Of a stretch of DNA of 45,652 bases, positions 17,142-25,005 are shown one piece after another; the stretch's first letter is position 1; each line of letters opens with the position of its first letter. The position numbers were made by a program, and so were the translations under genes. The DNA comes from Thermoplasmata archaeon (GTDB taxonomy: Archaea > Thermoplasmatota > Thermoplasmata > Lutacidiplasmatales > UBA184), in NCBI GenBank assembly GCA_022750435.1, contig JAKIVS010000016.1:1-45652 (forward strand), given 5' to 3'. A model generated the notes under the pieces. That model ran no database searches and was not told the DNA's origin. It saw only the letters and a list, made by a program, of their open reading frames with translations.

Positions 17142-17768
17142 ATGTCCCGCGGCGTCATGCTGATGAGCGGCGGGATCGACTCGCCGGTCGCCCTCCACTA
17201 CATGCTTCGGCAAGGTCACGAGATGACCTGCGTGCACATGGACAACCGCCCGTTCACGGACGACTCCCCGCTTGCAAAGGTCGTCGACCACCTCGAGGTG
17301 CTGCGCGCCCGCTACGGCCAGAAGATCCCGATGTACCTCCTCCCGCACGGACCCACGCAGGTCCAGCTGATGCGGGAGACCGACCGCCACGTCGGCTGCG
17401 TCCTCTGCCGCCGGTTCATGTGGCGCTCGGCCGAGCGCATCGCAGTCCGCGAAGGGGCCACATTCCTCGCCACGGGCGAATCGCTCGGTCAGGTGGCGAG
17501 CCAGACGCTCAGCAACATGCGCACGGCCACCGCGTCGGTGTCTCTACCGATCGTCCGCCCGCTCGTCGGGTTCGACAAGCAGGAGATCGAAGCGGTGGCG
17601 AAGTCGATCGGGACTTACGAGATCTCGACACGGCCCGGCCTCTGCTGCCAGGCCGTTCCGTCGAAGCCGGCGACGCGCTCGAACCTCGTCCAGATCCTTC
17701 AAGAGGAGCAACGGATCGACGTCGACCAGATGCTGGACGACGTGCTGCGCCACGCGACCGTCCTGTGA
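17142..17768 (+). CDS. ThiI-like PP-loop protein lacking NFLD/THUMP domains
   Basis: The 208-residue protein is the adenylating PP-loop half of ThiI alone. MSGGIDSPVA is the pyrophosphate-binding loop (about residues 9-18), and VGCVLCRRFMWRSAERIA and ATGESLGQVASQTLSNM are ThiI signature segments. Full ThiI makes 4-thiouridine at position 8 of tRNA and has an N-terminal ferredoxin-like plus THUMP tRNA-binding region; both are absent, as is a rhodanese domain. Two adjacent Cys occur in RPGLCCQAVPSKP near the C terminus. The next gene overlaps by 4 bp (GTGA), suggesting a partner that could supply a missing function. Role in tRNA thiolation is likely but not certain; a thiazole or other sulfur-transfer role remains possible. 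Confidence 0.82.
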   Translation: MSRGVMLMSGGIDSPVALHYMLRQGHEMTCVHMDNRPFTDDSPLAKVVDHLEVLRARYGQKIPMYLLPHGPTQVQLMRETDRHVGCVLCRRFMWRSAERIAVREGATFLATGESLGQVASQTLSNMRTATASVSLPIVRPLVGFDKQEIEAVAKSIGTYEISTRPGLCCQAVPSKPATRSNLVQILQEEQRIDVDQMLDDVLRHATVL

Positions 17769-18052
17769 CGTACGAGACGCTTGCCCTCTGCGCGTCGAAG
17801 GGCGCCTACGAAGCGGTCCCCCGCCCGAAGCTGTCGCTCAACCTCTCGGACGCGAAGCGCCGCCTCGAGGCGGCCGGGGTCCCGGTCACCGACGCCCGCG
17901 TCATGCTCATCGTGACGATGGAGCGCGAGGTGACCCTCAGCCGCGATGGCCGCGTGCTGATCAAGAGCCGGGACGCGAAGGAGGCCGAACGGGTCTTCGA
18001 GCGCCTGCGGAAGGTCGTCGGGCTCCCCGAGCGCGCGACCGAACCACCGTAA
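17765..18052 (+). CDS. 95-residue protein coupled to the ThiI-like gene
   Basis: I do not recognise the family. The sequence alternates predicted strands and helices (an N-terminal SLNLSDAKRRLEAAG helix, then RVMLIVTMEREVTLSRDG strands and a KEAERVFERLRKVVG helix), compatible with a small alpha/beta ferredoxin-like fold. It has one Cys near the N terminus and no metal motif. The GTG start overlaps the ThiI-like stop by 4 bp, so the two are translationally coupled, and a working partnership is a reasonable inference. Confidence 0.75.
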   Translation: MTYETLALCASKGAYEAVPRPKLSLNLSDAKRRLEAAGVPVTDARVMLIVTMEREVTLSRDGRVLIKSRDAKEAERVFERLRKVVGLPERATEPP

Positions 18053-18095
18053 CCGACCAAGCTTATCGTCGAGGACCGGCTCTCCCGGCCGCCCG

Positions 18096-19250
18096 ATGCG
18101 CGAGACGTGGGTCGTCGGCGCCGCCTCGAACCGCTACGGCAAGATGGCGGAGTCCGGCCGCGAAGCCGCGACCCGGGTCGCCCTCGAGGCGATCGACGTT
18201 TCCGGGATCGACCCGAAGCGGATCGGCTACACGTTCGTCTCGAACGCGTTCGGCGTCGCGGAACGGCAGGCCCATCTCGGCCCCTTGATCAACACGGCCC
18301 TCGGAATCCCCGAGGTCCCGTCGGCGACGATCGAGTCGGCGTGCTCGTCGTCGTCCGCGGGGCTTCACGAGGCGTTCGTGCACATTGCGGGCGGATTCCT
18401 CGACGCCGCGCTCGTAGTCGGCGTGGAGAAGCTCTCGCACCTCGACACCCTGCAGGCGACCAGCTACTTCGCGATGGGCGCCGATGCCGCGTTCGAGACG
18501 CGCAACGGCGCGACGTTCCCAGGCCTCTATGCCACGCTCGCCCACGCGCATCGCCAGAAGTACGGCACCACGAGCGAGGAGCTCGGGGCGATCGCCGTGA
18601 AGAACCACGCGAATGCGGCGAAGAACCCGCACGCGCATTTCCAGAAGCCGATCTCGCTCGACACCTACCTCCACTCCCCGATCATCGCCTCGCCGCTCCG
18701 ACTGTACGACTGCTGCCCTTTTTCGGACGGCGCGGCGGCGCTCGTGGTGGCGGCAAAGGACGTGATGCGCTCGCCGTCGGCCGAGCCGCTCGTCGTCCGC
18801 GCCTCGGCACGGTCCGGGTCGGTCGCGGGAATGCAGGACCGGCCGGACCTCACCGGGCTGCCCGCGACGCGGACAGCGGCATCGGCCGCGTTCCGTCAGG
18901 CGGGAGTGGGACCGGAGAAGATCGATTTCCTCGAGGTCCACGACTGCTTCACGGTCGCTGAGGTGATGGCGCTCGAAGACCTCGGATTCTATCCCAAGGG
19001 AGCGGCGGCCGCCGCGGGCCGCAACGGGGAGACGGCCCTCGATGGCACGCTGCCGGTCAACTCCTCCGGGGGACTCAAGGCGAAAGGCCACCCGGTCAGC
19101 GCGACGGGCGCGGGCCAGGTGGTCGAGATCTTCGAGCAGTTCAATCATCGTGCGGGGGCGCGGCAGGTCCCGAAGACCGAATGGGCGCTCGCCCACAACG
19201 TCGGCGCGACCGGAGGCTCGTGCTCCGTCCACATCTTTTCGCACCGGTAA
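18096..19250 (+). CDS. Thiolase (SCP2-type / archaeal acetyl-CoA acetyltransferase family)
   Basis: Thiolase of the archaeal/SCP2 branch, catalysing reversible thiolysis of 3-ketoacyl-CoA or condensation of two acetyl-CoA. In the 384-residue protein the nucleophile is Cys83 (ESACSSSSAG), with active-site His282 (EVHDCFTVAE) and His332 (GHPVSATGAG), so it keeps thiolase chemistry, unlike the Ltp2 aldolases of the same fold. It is followed 2 bp later by a DUF35 gene, the partner that in archaea joins thiolase and HMG-CoA synthase in one complex. Here the next gene is an acyl-CoA synthetase and no HMG-CoA synthase is present, so a fatty-acid oxidation role is favoured. A TATA-like CTTATC lies at about 18062. 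Confidence 0.9.
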   Translation: MRETWVVGAASNRYGKMAESGREAATRVALEAIDVSGIDPKRIGYTFVSNAFGVAERQAHLGPLINTALGIPEVPSATIESACSSSSAGLHEAFVHIAGGFLDAALVVGVEKLSHLDTLQATSYFAMGADAAFETRNGATFPGLYATLAHAHRQKYGTTSEELGAIAVKNHANAAKNPHAHFQKPISLDTYLHSPIIASPLRLYDCCPFSDGAAALVVAAKDVMRSPSAEPLVVRASARSGSVAGMQDRPDLTGLPATRTAASAAFRQAGVGPEKIDFLEVHDCFTVAEVMALEDLGFYPKGAAAAAGRNGETALDGTLPVNSSGGLKAKGHPVSATGAGQVVEIFEQFNHRAGARQVPKTEWALAHNVGATGGSCSVHIFSHR

Positions 19251-19252
19251 TC

Positions 19253-19657
19253 ATGAGCGAGACGAGCCTCCCCCTCCACTCGATCGCGGCGTACCGCCGC
19301 GGGTACGAGGAGGAACACCGCCTGCTGGGTTTCCGATCGGCGTGCGGTTTCGTGACCGCCACGTGGAGCCTCGCCTGCCCGCGGTGCGGAGCCCGGGACC
19401 TCACGGAAGCCGAGCTCGCCTCGACGGGTCGGCTCGTGGCGTTTTCCGTCCAGACCGTTCCGTCCGACGAATTCCTTAACGACGCCCCGTACGCCTACGT
19501 CCTGGTGGACCTGGACGGGGGCGGTCGCGTGACCGGGTGGATTCCCGGCATCGGGGCGGAGTCGGAGCTCTCCGTCGGCGGCCGGGTCCGGTTCTCGCCG
19601 AGCTACAAACCCGGAGTGCAATTCGCGCGGATCTCCGACGGGGGTTCGACCCCGTAG
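19253..19657 (+). CDS. DUF35 OB-fold/zinc-ribbon acyl-CoA-binding protein
   Basis: The 134-residue protein matches the DUF35 layout: an N-terminal amphipathic helix (AAYRRGYEEEHRLLGF), a zinc-ribbon zone and an OB fold (about 55-130). Known DUF35 proteins bind the CoA moiety and channel intermediates between thiolase and its partner enzyme. The zinc ribbon is incomplete: Cys31, Cys42 and Cys45 are present, but the expected first Cys is replaced (around Arg28), leaving three ligands. The ATG lies 2 bp after the thiolase stop and the acyl-CoA synthetase starts 9 bp after this stop, so it is in the middle of a three-gene operon. Confidence 0.87.
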   Translation: MSETSLPLHSIAAYRRGYEEEHRLLGFRSACGFVTATWSLACPRCGARDLTEAELASTGRLVAFSVQTVPSDEFLNDAPYAYVLVDLDGGGRVTGWIPGIGAESELSVGGRVRFSPSYKPGVQFARISDGGSTP

Positions 19658-19666
19658 GGGAACGCG

Positions 19667-21358
19667 ATGGAGAACCCTATCCCCGCCCACGCACCCTGGT
19701 TCGCCCACTACCCCGCGAACGTCCCGAGGACGATCGAGATCCCGAACGTCCGCCTTCCGGACCTCGTCGAAGCAAGTGTCCGGAACTGGAAGGACAAGAC
19801 GGCGTTTGTCTACTACGGGAAGCGCTGGACTTACCAGGAATTCTGGGACGTCACGGCCAAGGTCGCCTCCTCGCTCGCCCACGACGGGTTTGTCGCGGGG
19901 GATCGCCTCGCGCTCTACCTCCCGAATTCCCCGGCGTACCCGTTCGCGTTCTACGCGGCGCTCCGACTCGGGCTCACCGTCGTTCAGGTGAACCCGCTCT
20001 ATCTTGGCCAGGACCTGGTCCGCGTCCTTCAGGACGCGAAGCCGAAGGGACTCGTCACGCTGGAGGTCCTGTATCCGAACCTCGCGAAGGTCGCCCGCGA
20101 GGTCACCGTCCCGACCGTCTACGTGGCCCGCGCCCGGGAATTCTACCCGTGGCCCAAACGAGCGTTCGTGAACATGGTCCTCCGTCGACAAGGGCGCTCC
20201 ACAGAGTTCCCGACGGCGGCGAACGTGCGCTCCTGGTCGCACCTCCTGGCGGGGAACGGAGGGTTCCCGAAGGTCGTGACCGACCCGTCCAAGGAGGTCG
20301 CCGTCTTCCAGTACACCGGCGGGACGACCGGCCGCTCGAAGGCCGCCATGCTCACCCACCGCAATCTCGTCGCGAACGCCTTGCAATGCCGGGCGTGGTT
20401 CTCCGCGCAGCCCCCGGGCCACGGCGTCACCCTCGCCGCGATCCCGTTCTTCCACGTCTACGGCATGACGGTCGCGTTGAACTACCCGCTCGCGCACGGT
20501 GCGACGATCGTCCTCGAGAACCGACCGGACCCGGGCGAGACGCTCCAGCTGATCGGGAAGTACCACCCGACCGAACTTCCGGGCGTCCCGGCACTCTACG
20601 CGGCAATCAGCCGTCACCCGAAGGTCGGGCGGTACGACATCCGCTCGATCCAGGTCTGCGTGAGTGGCTCGGCCCCGCTGCCGGCCGAAGTCGCGCGACG
20701 GTTCGAGGAGCTCACGGGAGGGAAATTGATCGAGGGGTACGGCCTCACCGAGGCGTCCCCGGTCACCCACGCGAACCCGATCGGTGGCGAACGGCGGGCC
20801 GGCTCCATCGGTCTTCCGCTCCCCCTCACTGACCAGCGATTGTTCGACCTCGAGGACCGGTCGAAGCCGGTCGGGGTAGACCAGGTGGGGGAGCTCGCCG
20901 TCCGTGGCCCGCAGGTGATGGCTGGGTACGCCAACGCGCCCGAGGAGACCGCGCTGGTCCGAGAAGGGGAATGGCTCCTGACGGGCGACATCGCCCGCAT
21001 CGACTCGGACGGCTACGCGTTCATCGTCGACCGGAAGAAGGACATGATCGACGTCGGCGGGTTGAAGGTGTACCCTCGCGAGGTCGAGGAGGTCCTCTAC
21101 CAACACCCGGGGATCGCGGAGGCCGCCGTGGTGGGTGTCCCGGACCCGACGCTCGGAGAGGTCGCGAAAGCGTTCGTGGTTCGGAAGCCCGGGGCTTCGA
21201 CGTCCGAGGCGGAGGTGATCGCGTTCGTGAAGGAGCGGATCGCCCACTACAAGGCGCCGCGGAGCGTCGAATTCCGCACGGAGCTTCCGAAGAACGCGAT
21301 CCAGAAGGTGCTTCGCCGGGTCCTCCGCGAGGCGCCGGCTACAGCCCCCGCGACATGA
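19667..21358 (+). CDS. fadD: Long-chain acyl-CoA synthetase (AMP-forming)
   Basis: Activates a carboxylic acid to its CoA thioester through an acyl-adenylate. The 563-residue protein has the adenylate-forming motifs in order: YTGGTTGRSKAAMLTHRN (P-loop), GYGLTEASP, LLTGDIA, DRKKDMI and the C-terminal catalytic Lys in PKNAIQKVLRR. Length and motifs fit the FadD group; exact chain length is not predictable. It is the last gene of the thiolase-DUF35 operon, giving both the first and last steps of acyl degradation. Its last 20 bp overlap the 3' end of the convergent acyl-CoA dehydrogenase gene. Confidence 0.9.
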   Translation: MENPIPAHAPWFAHYPANVPRTIEIPNVRLPDLVEASVRNWKDKTAFVYYGKRWTYQEFWDVTAKVASSLAHDGFVAGDRLALYLPNSPAYPFAFYAALRLGLTVVQVNPLYLGQDLVRVLQDAKPKGLVTLEVLYPNLAKVAREVTVPTVYVARAREFYPWPKRAFVNMVLRRQGRSTEFPTAANVRSWSHLLAGNGGFPKVVTDPSKEVAVFQYTGGTTGRSKAAMLTHRNLVANALQCRAWFSAQPPGHGVTLAAIPFFHVYGMTVALNYPLAHGATIVLENRPDPGETLQLIGKYHPTELPGVPALYAAISRHPKVGRYDIRSIQVCVSGSAPLPAEVARRFEELTGGKLIEGYGLTEASPVTHANPIGGERRAGSIGLPLPLTDQRLFDLEDRSKPVGVDQVGELAVRGPQVMAGYANAPEETALVREGEWLLTGDIARIDSDGYAFIVDRKKDMIDVGGLKVYPREVEEVLYQHPGIAEAAVVGVPDPTLGEVAKAFVVRKPGASTSEAEVIAFVKERIAHYKAPRSVEFRTELPKNAIQKVLRRVLREAPATAPAT

Positions 21359-22532
21359 GGTCGCGCGCGATCACGACCCGTTGGATCTCGTTCGTCCCCT
21401 CGAAGATCTCCGAGATCCGCGCGTCGCGGTAGGCTCGCTCCACCGGGGTCCCCCGGATGTAGCCGAGCCCTCCGTGGATCTGGAGCGCCTCGTCGATGAC
21501 GTCGCTGGCCCACTCGGAGGCGAGGCACTTCACGATCGCCGCCTCCCGGGTCTTCGCCGCCCGCTCGAGACGGCCCCACTTCGCCGGGTCGGGGTCCATC
21601 CGGTCCTGGTTCGCCGCGGCGTGGTAGACCATCAATCGGAGCGCGTGGATCGACATCGCCATGTCGGCGAGCTTGAACTGGATCGCCTGGTACTCGCTGA
21701 TCGGGAGCCCGAACTGGGTCCGGTTTTGGGCGAACGCCAGAGCTTCCCGGCAGGCGGCCTGCATCCCACCGAGGCTGGCCGCGCCGAGGGAGACCCGTCC
21801 GACGTCGAGCGCGGTCATCGCCACATGGAACCCCTTGCCCACTTCGTGGAGGACCCGGTCGCGCCCGACCGCGACGTGGTCGAGGATCAGCTCGGCCGTC
21901 GACGTTCCGTGGAGCCCCATCTTCTTCTCGCACCGACCGACCGAGAATCCGGGGAGATCCTTGTCGAGCAGGAACGCGGTGACGCCGCCCGATGGTCCCT
22001 TCTTGACGTCGTTCGCGGCGAGCACGACGACGGTGTCGGCCTCCTTGCCGTTGGTCACGTAGATCTTGGTCCCGGTCAGCGACCAGCCGTCGCCGTCGGG
22101 GGCAGCGACGGTGTGGACGGCGCCCGAATCGCTGCCCGAGCCGGGCTCCGTGAGCGAGAACGCGAGCAACGTCTCCCCCTTCGCGGCCGGGACGAGCCAG
22201 CGTCGCTTCTGCTCCTCCGTCCCGTAGGCGAGGAGGGGGGTCACGCCAAGGGACGTGTGCGCTCCGACGATCGCGCTGTGGGAGGCGTCGACTTTCCCGA
22301 GTTCCTCGAGGAGGATGCAGTAGCCGACCTTCCCGAGCCCGAGACCCCCGTATGCCTCCGGGACGGGGACGCCGAAGTACCCCTCCTGTTGCATCCGTCG
22401 GACGGTCGCCCGGGGGAAGGTCTCGGTCTCGTCCATCGCGGCGACGACCGGTTGGACCTCGCGCTCGAGGAACGCCCGGACCGCTTCGCGGAACGCCTCC
22501 TGGTCGGGAGTGAAGGCGAACTCGAACGGCAT
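21339..22532 (-). CDS. Acyl-CoA dehydrogenase (first copy)
   Basis: FAD enzyme that forms the trans-2,3 double bond of acyl-CoA and passes electrons to ETF. The 397-residue protein has the two family signatures (AFSLTEPGSGSDSG and the QIHGGLGYIRG...RDARISEIFEGTNEIQR segment); the catalytic Glu is the one in FEGTNE. Length is typical of short/medium-chain enzymes. It follows the enoyl-CoA hydratase stop by 1 bp, so these form an operon for consecutive beta-oxidation steps. It is about as different from the second copy at 31692 as separate paralogues would be, suggesting different chain-length ranges. Confidence 0.93.
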   Translation of the reverse strand: MPFEFAFTPDQEAFREAVRAFLEREVQPVVAAMDETETFPRATVRRMQQEGYFGVPVPEAYGGLGLGKVGYCILLEELGKVDASHSAIVGAHTSLGVTPLLAYGTEEQKRRWLVPAAKGETLLAFSLTEPGSGSDSGAVHTVAAPDGDGWSLTGTKIYVTNGKEADTVVVLAANDVKKGPSGGVTAFLLDKDLPGFSVGRCEKKMGLHGTSTAELILDHVAVGRDRVLHEVGKGFHVAMTALDVGRVSLGAASLGGMQAACREALAFAQNRTQFGLPISEYQAIQFKLADMAMSIHALRLMVYHAAANQDRMDPDPAKWGRLERAAKTREAAIVKCLASEWASDVIDEALQIHGGLGYIRGTPVERAYRDARISEIFEGTNEIQRVVIARDLMSRGL

Positions 22533-22533
22533 C

Positions 22534-23319
22534 TCAGGCCCCCGTGAACTTCGGTGGTCGTCGCTCCACGAAGGCGCGGATCCCTTCGCCGAGGTCGTCG
22601 CTGGGGAGGACGTCGGAGAGGAACGTCTCCGCCTCCAGCGCCAAGCCGTCCGTGATCGGTTGGTCGTACCCGAGTCGGATCGCCCGCTTCGCAGCGGCCA
22701 CGGCGCGGGGGGCTCTCTGGGCGATCGTGTGGGCGAGGTCGCGGGCCGCCCGGAGCTCCTGCCCCGCGGGGACGACCTTGTTCACGAGACCGATGCGCGC
22801 CGCCTCGGCCGCGGGGATCATGGCGCCGGTGAAGATCAGCTCCATCGCCTTCGAGAGGCCGACGATTCGGGGGAGGCGTTGCGTGCCGCCGTACGCCGGC
22901 ATGAGTCCGTAGTTCGTCTCGGGCGCGCCGAGTTTCGCCGATTCGCCCGCGACCCGGAGGTCGCAGGCGAGTGCCAGCTCGAGCCCCCCGCCCAGCGCGA
23001 GTCCGTTGATCGCGGCGACCACCGGTGGGCGAAGTTCGCTGATCCTCTGGAAGAGTCCCTGGCCACGACGAACGATCTTGGGGGCCTGGTCGAATCCCAC
23101 GGTCGCCATCTCCTTGAGGTCAGCGCCGGCGCTGAAGTACTGGCCGTCTCCGGTCAAGAGCACGGCCCGGATCTTTGGTGCGGCTTCGATTGCCGCGAGG
23201 TGGGCCTCGAGCTGGTCGAGCACCCGAGTCGACAACGCGTTCACGGGGGGGTGGCGCAGGACCAGGATCTCGACGTCGTCCCCGTCGTTACGGCGACTGA
23301 CCAGCTCTGCGTCGGTCAT
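22534..23319 (-). CDS. Enoyl-CoA hydratase/isomerase family protein
   Basis: Crotonase-fold enzyme expected to hydrate trans-2-enoyl-CoA. The 261-residue protein has the oxyanion-hole segment FSAGADLKEM, the first catalytic Glu in LALGGGLELALACD and the second in GAPETNYGLMPAYGG, matching hydratases with two acidic residues. There is no 3-hydroxyacyl-CoA dehydrogenase domain fused, so that activity must come from elsewhere. It is the first gene of a two-gene operon with the acyl-CoA dehydrogenase and is divergent from agmatinase. The ATG at 23319 follows a possible TATA element around 23352. Confidence 0.9.
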   Translation of the reverse strand: MTDAELVSRRNDGDDVEILVLRHPPVNALSTRVLDQLEAHLAAIEAAPKIRAVLLTGDGQYFSAGADLKEMATVGFDQAPKIVRRGQGLFQRISELRPPVVAAINGLALGGGLELALACDLRVAGESAKLGAPETNYGLMPAYGGTQRLPRIVGLSKAMELIFTGAMIPAAEAARIGLVNKVVPAGQELRAARDLAHTIAQRAPRAVAAAKRAIRLGYDQPITDGLALEAETFLSDVLPSDDLGEGIRAFVERRPPKFTGA

Positions 23320-23437
23320 CCCGATCCCCGGAGGACGACACCCGAGGCCCCATATGGATGCCCGGGCCGCGGGGGAGCCGTCGGGAACGCCCGGAGGGGT
23401 CCGGACGGGCGCCCCTCGTCGACGGCCGGAGACGGAC

Positions 23438-23447
23438 TGATATATCC
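23438..23447 (+). promoter_or_regulatory. TATA box of the agmatinase gene
   Basis: TGATATATCC is the only AT-rich block in the surrounding GC-rich intergenic DNA. Its centre lies about 24 nt before the GTG at 23466, which supports that GTG as a leaderless start and argues against the longer upstream frame. Confidence 0.6.
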
Positions 23448-23465
23448 CGCCGGGGTCCGCGCGTC

Positions 23466-24338
23466 GTGGAGCGCTCCAACGGCTTCGCCGACGCCAACGC
23501 GACGTTCGAGGAGGCGTCGTTCGTCGTCGTCGGGGTCCCGTTCGACCGGACCACCTCCTTCCGACCGGGGGCCCGGTTCGGACCGGACTCGATCCGCCAG
23601 CACTCCTGGAACTTCGAGTCCTACGACCTCGAGACCGGGATCGACCTCTCCGAGGTCCCGGTGCACGACATGGGAAACGTCGGGGAGTTCGGGTTCGCGA
23701 AGGACATGGTCGCCGCCGTCCGGGAGGAGATGCGACCCGTGTACGCGGCCGGGAAGATCCCCATCGTGCTCGGGGGAGACCATGCCTGCTCGCCCCCGTG
23801 CGTGGAAGCGTATCCGGAGGGGAAGTCGATCGGGGTCCTGTACCTCGACGCCCACATGGACTTCCGGTCGAGCTACCTCGGCGACGACCGGAGCCACGCC
23901 TGCTCCTCGCGCCGCATCGTCGAGCGGGTCGGCGCCGAGAACGTCGTGGTGATGGGGGTCCGCTCGGTCTCCAAAGAGGAGATGGACGACAACCGCTCGA
24001 TCGGGATGTCGTTCGTCACCGCCCACGAGATCGCCCGGGACGGGATCGAAGCGTCGGTGCGGAAGGCGCTCACGATGCTGAAGACGGACCGGATCTACGT
24101 CTCCCTCGACATCGACGCGATCGACCCCGCGTACGCTGGCGGCACCGGGACCCCCGAGCCGTTCGGGCTCACTCCGCGCGACGTGAAGTACGCCCTCGGA
24201 GAGGTCGCCCCGCGTCTCGCGGGGCTCGACATCATGGAGGTCTCCCCGCACTACGATACCGGGAACACGAGTCTCCTTGCCGCCCGGCTGGCCCGGGAAG
24301 CGATCGTCCGGTCCGTCGCCTCGAAGCGGGTCCGGTAA
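23466..24338 (+). CDS. speB: Agmatinase / ureohydrolase family
   Basis: Binuclear-manganese enzyme expected to split agmatine into putrescine and urea. The 290-residue protein has the metal-binding motifs VLGGDHA, YLDAHMDFR and SLDIDAIDPAYAGGTGTPEP. The family includes arginase, formiminoglutamase and guanidinobutyrase, so agmatinase is the best but not proven activity. In archaea agmatinase often works with deoxyhypusine/polyamine synthesis linked to translation. Bud32 follows 8 bp downstream and is likely cotranscribed. A GTG start is chosen on promoter spacing. Confidence 0.87.
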   Translation: MERSNGFADANATFEEASFVVVGVPFDRTTSFRPGARFGPDSIRQHSWNFESYDLETGIDLSEVPVHDMGNVGEFGFAKDMVAAVREEMRPVYAAGKIPIVLGGDHACSPPCVEAYPEGKSIGVLYLDAHMDFRSSYLGDDRSHACSSRRIVERVGAENVVVMGVRSVSKEEMDDNRSIGMSFVTAHEIARDGIEASVRKALTMLKTDRIYVSLDIDAIDPAYAGGTGTPEPFGLTPRDVKYALGEVAPRLAGLDIMEVSPHYDTGNTSLLAARLAREAIVRSVASKRVR

Positions 24339-24346
24339 TCCCGCCC

Positions 24347-24997
24347 ATGGCCGAGGAACTCCAGGGGAAGGGCGTCGCCCGCGGGGCCGAGGCGTCGATC
24401 CGCGCCGTCGAATGGCTCGGCTGGTCGGCGTACCTGAAGGACCGCGAGGCGAAGACGTACCGGCCGAAATCGCTCGACGAGCGCCTGCGGAAGGAACGAA
24501 CCCGCACCGAGGTCCGGCTCCTGGTGGAGGCCCGGAAGCTCGGCATCCGAACTCCGATCATCTACGACCTCGACCTGGCCAAGCACCGGATCATCCTCGA
24601 GGCGCTTCCCGGCCCCACGCTGAAGGAACTCCTGGACGCGGACGCGAAGGAGGCGGCGGCGCTCGAGGTGCCGATCCGCTCGTTCGGCGCGACCCTCGGC
24701 CGACTCCATGCTGGGGGGATCTCCCACGGGGACCTCACCAGCTCGAACGTGATGTTCCCCGACGGACCGTCCGGCGCGCCCGCGTTCATCGACCTCTCGA
24801 TGGGGTCGCGCAGTCCGGGCGTCGAAGAGCTCGCCATCGACCTCCACCTTGTCGAGGAGGATTTCCGCTCGCTCCACGCGAAGGGCGACGAACTCCTCGC
24901 GTGGTTCTACGAAGGATATGCCGCCGGGAACCCGACGGGGGCCGCCGCGGTCCGCACCCGCGCGAAAGAGATCCGCGGCCGCGTCCGATACGCGTAG
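24347..24997 (+). CDS. bud32: KEOPS-complex kinase/ATPase Bud32
   Basis: Small atypical RIO-like kinase of the KEOPS complex, which makes the t6A37 modification of ANN-decoding tRNAs with Kae1. The 216-residue protein has the nucleotide-binding lysine in KTYRPKSLDERLR, the family catalytic loop ISHGDLTSSNVMF and the metal-binding Asp in FIDLSMG. No Kae1 domain is fused, unlike many euryarchaeal Kae1-Bud32 proteins. The gene follows speB by 8 bp and is convergent with the NAD(P)HX-repair gene. Other KEOPS genes are not in the window. Confidence 0.92.
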   Translation: MAEELQGKGVARGAEASIRAVEWLGWSAYLKDREAKTYRPKSLDERLRKERTRTEVRLLVEARKLGIRTPIIYDLDLAKHRIILEALPGPTLKELLDADAKEAAALEVPIRSFGATLGRLHAGGISHGDLTSSNVMFPDGPSGAPAFIDLSMGSRSPGVEELAIDLHLVEEDFRSLHAKGDELLAWFYEGYAAGNPTGAAAVRTRAKEIRGRVRYA

Positions 24998-25005
24998 TCC
25001 GACGG

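Noticed and set aside
19145-21247. 700-codon minus-strand open frame over DUF35 and fadD
   Set aside because: Composition is shadow-like and the plus strand has complete catalytic motifs for both genes.
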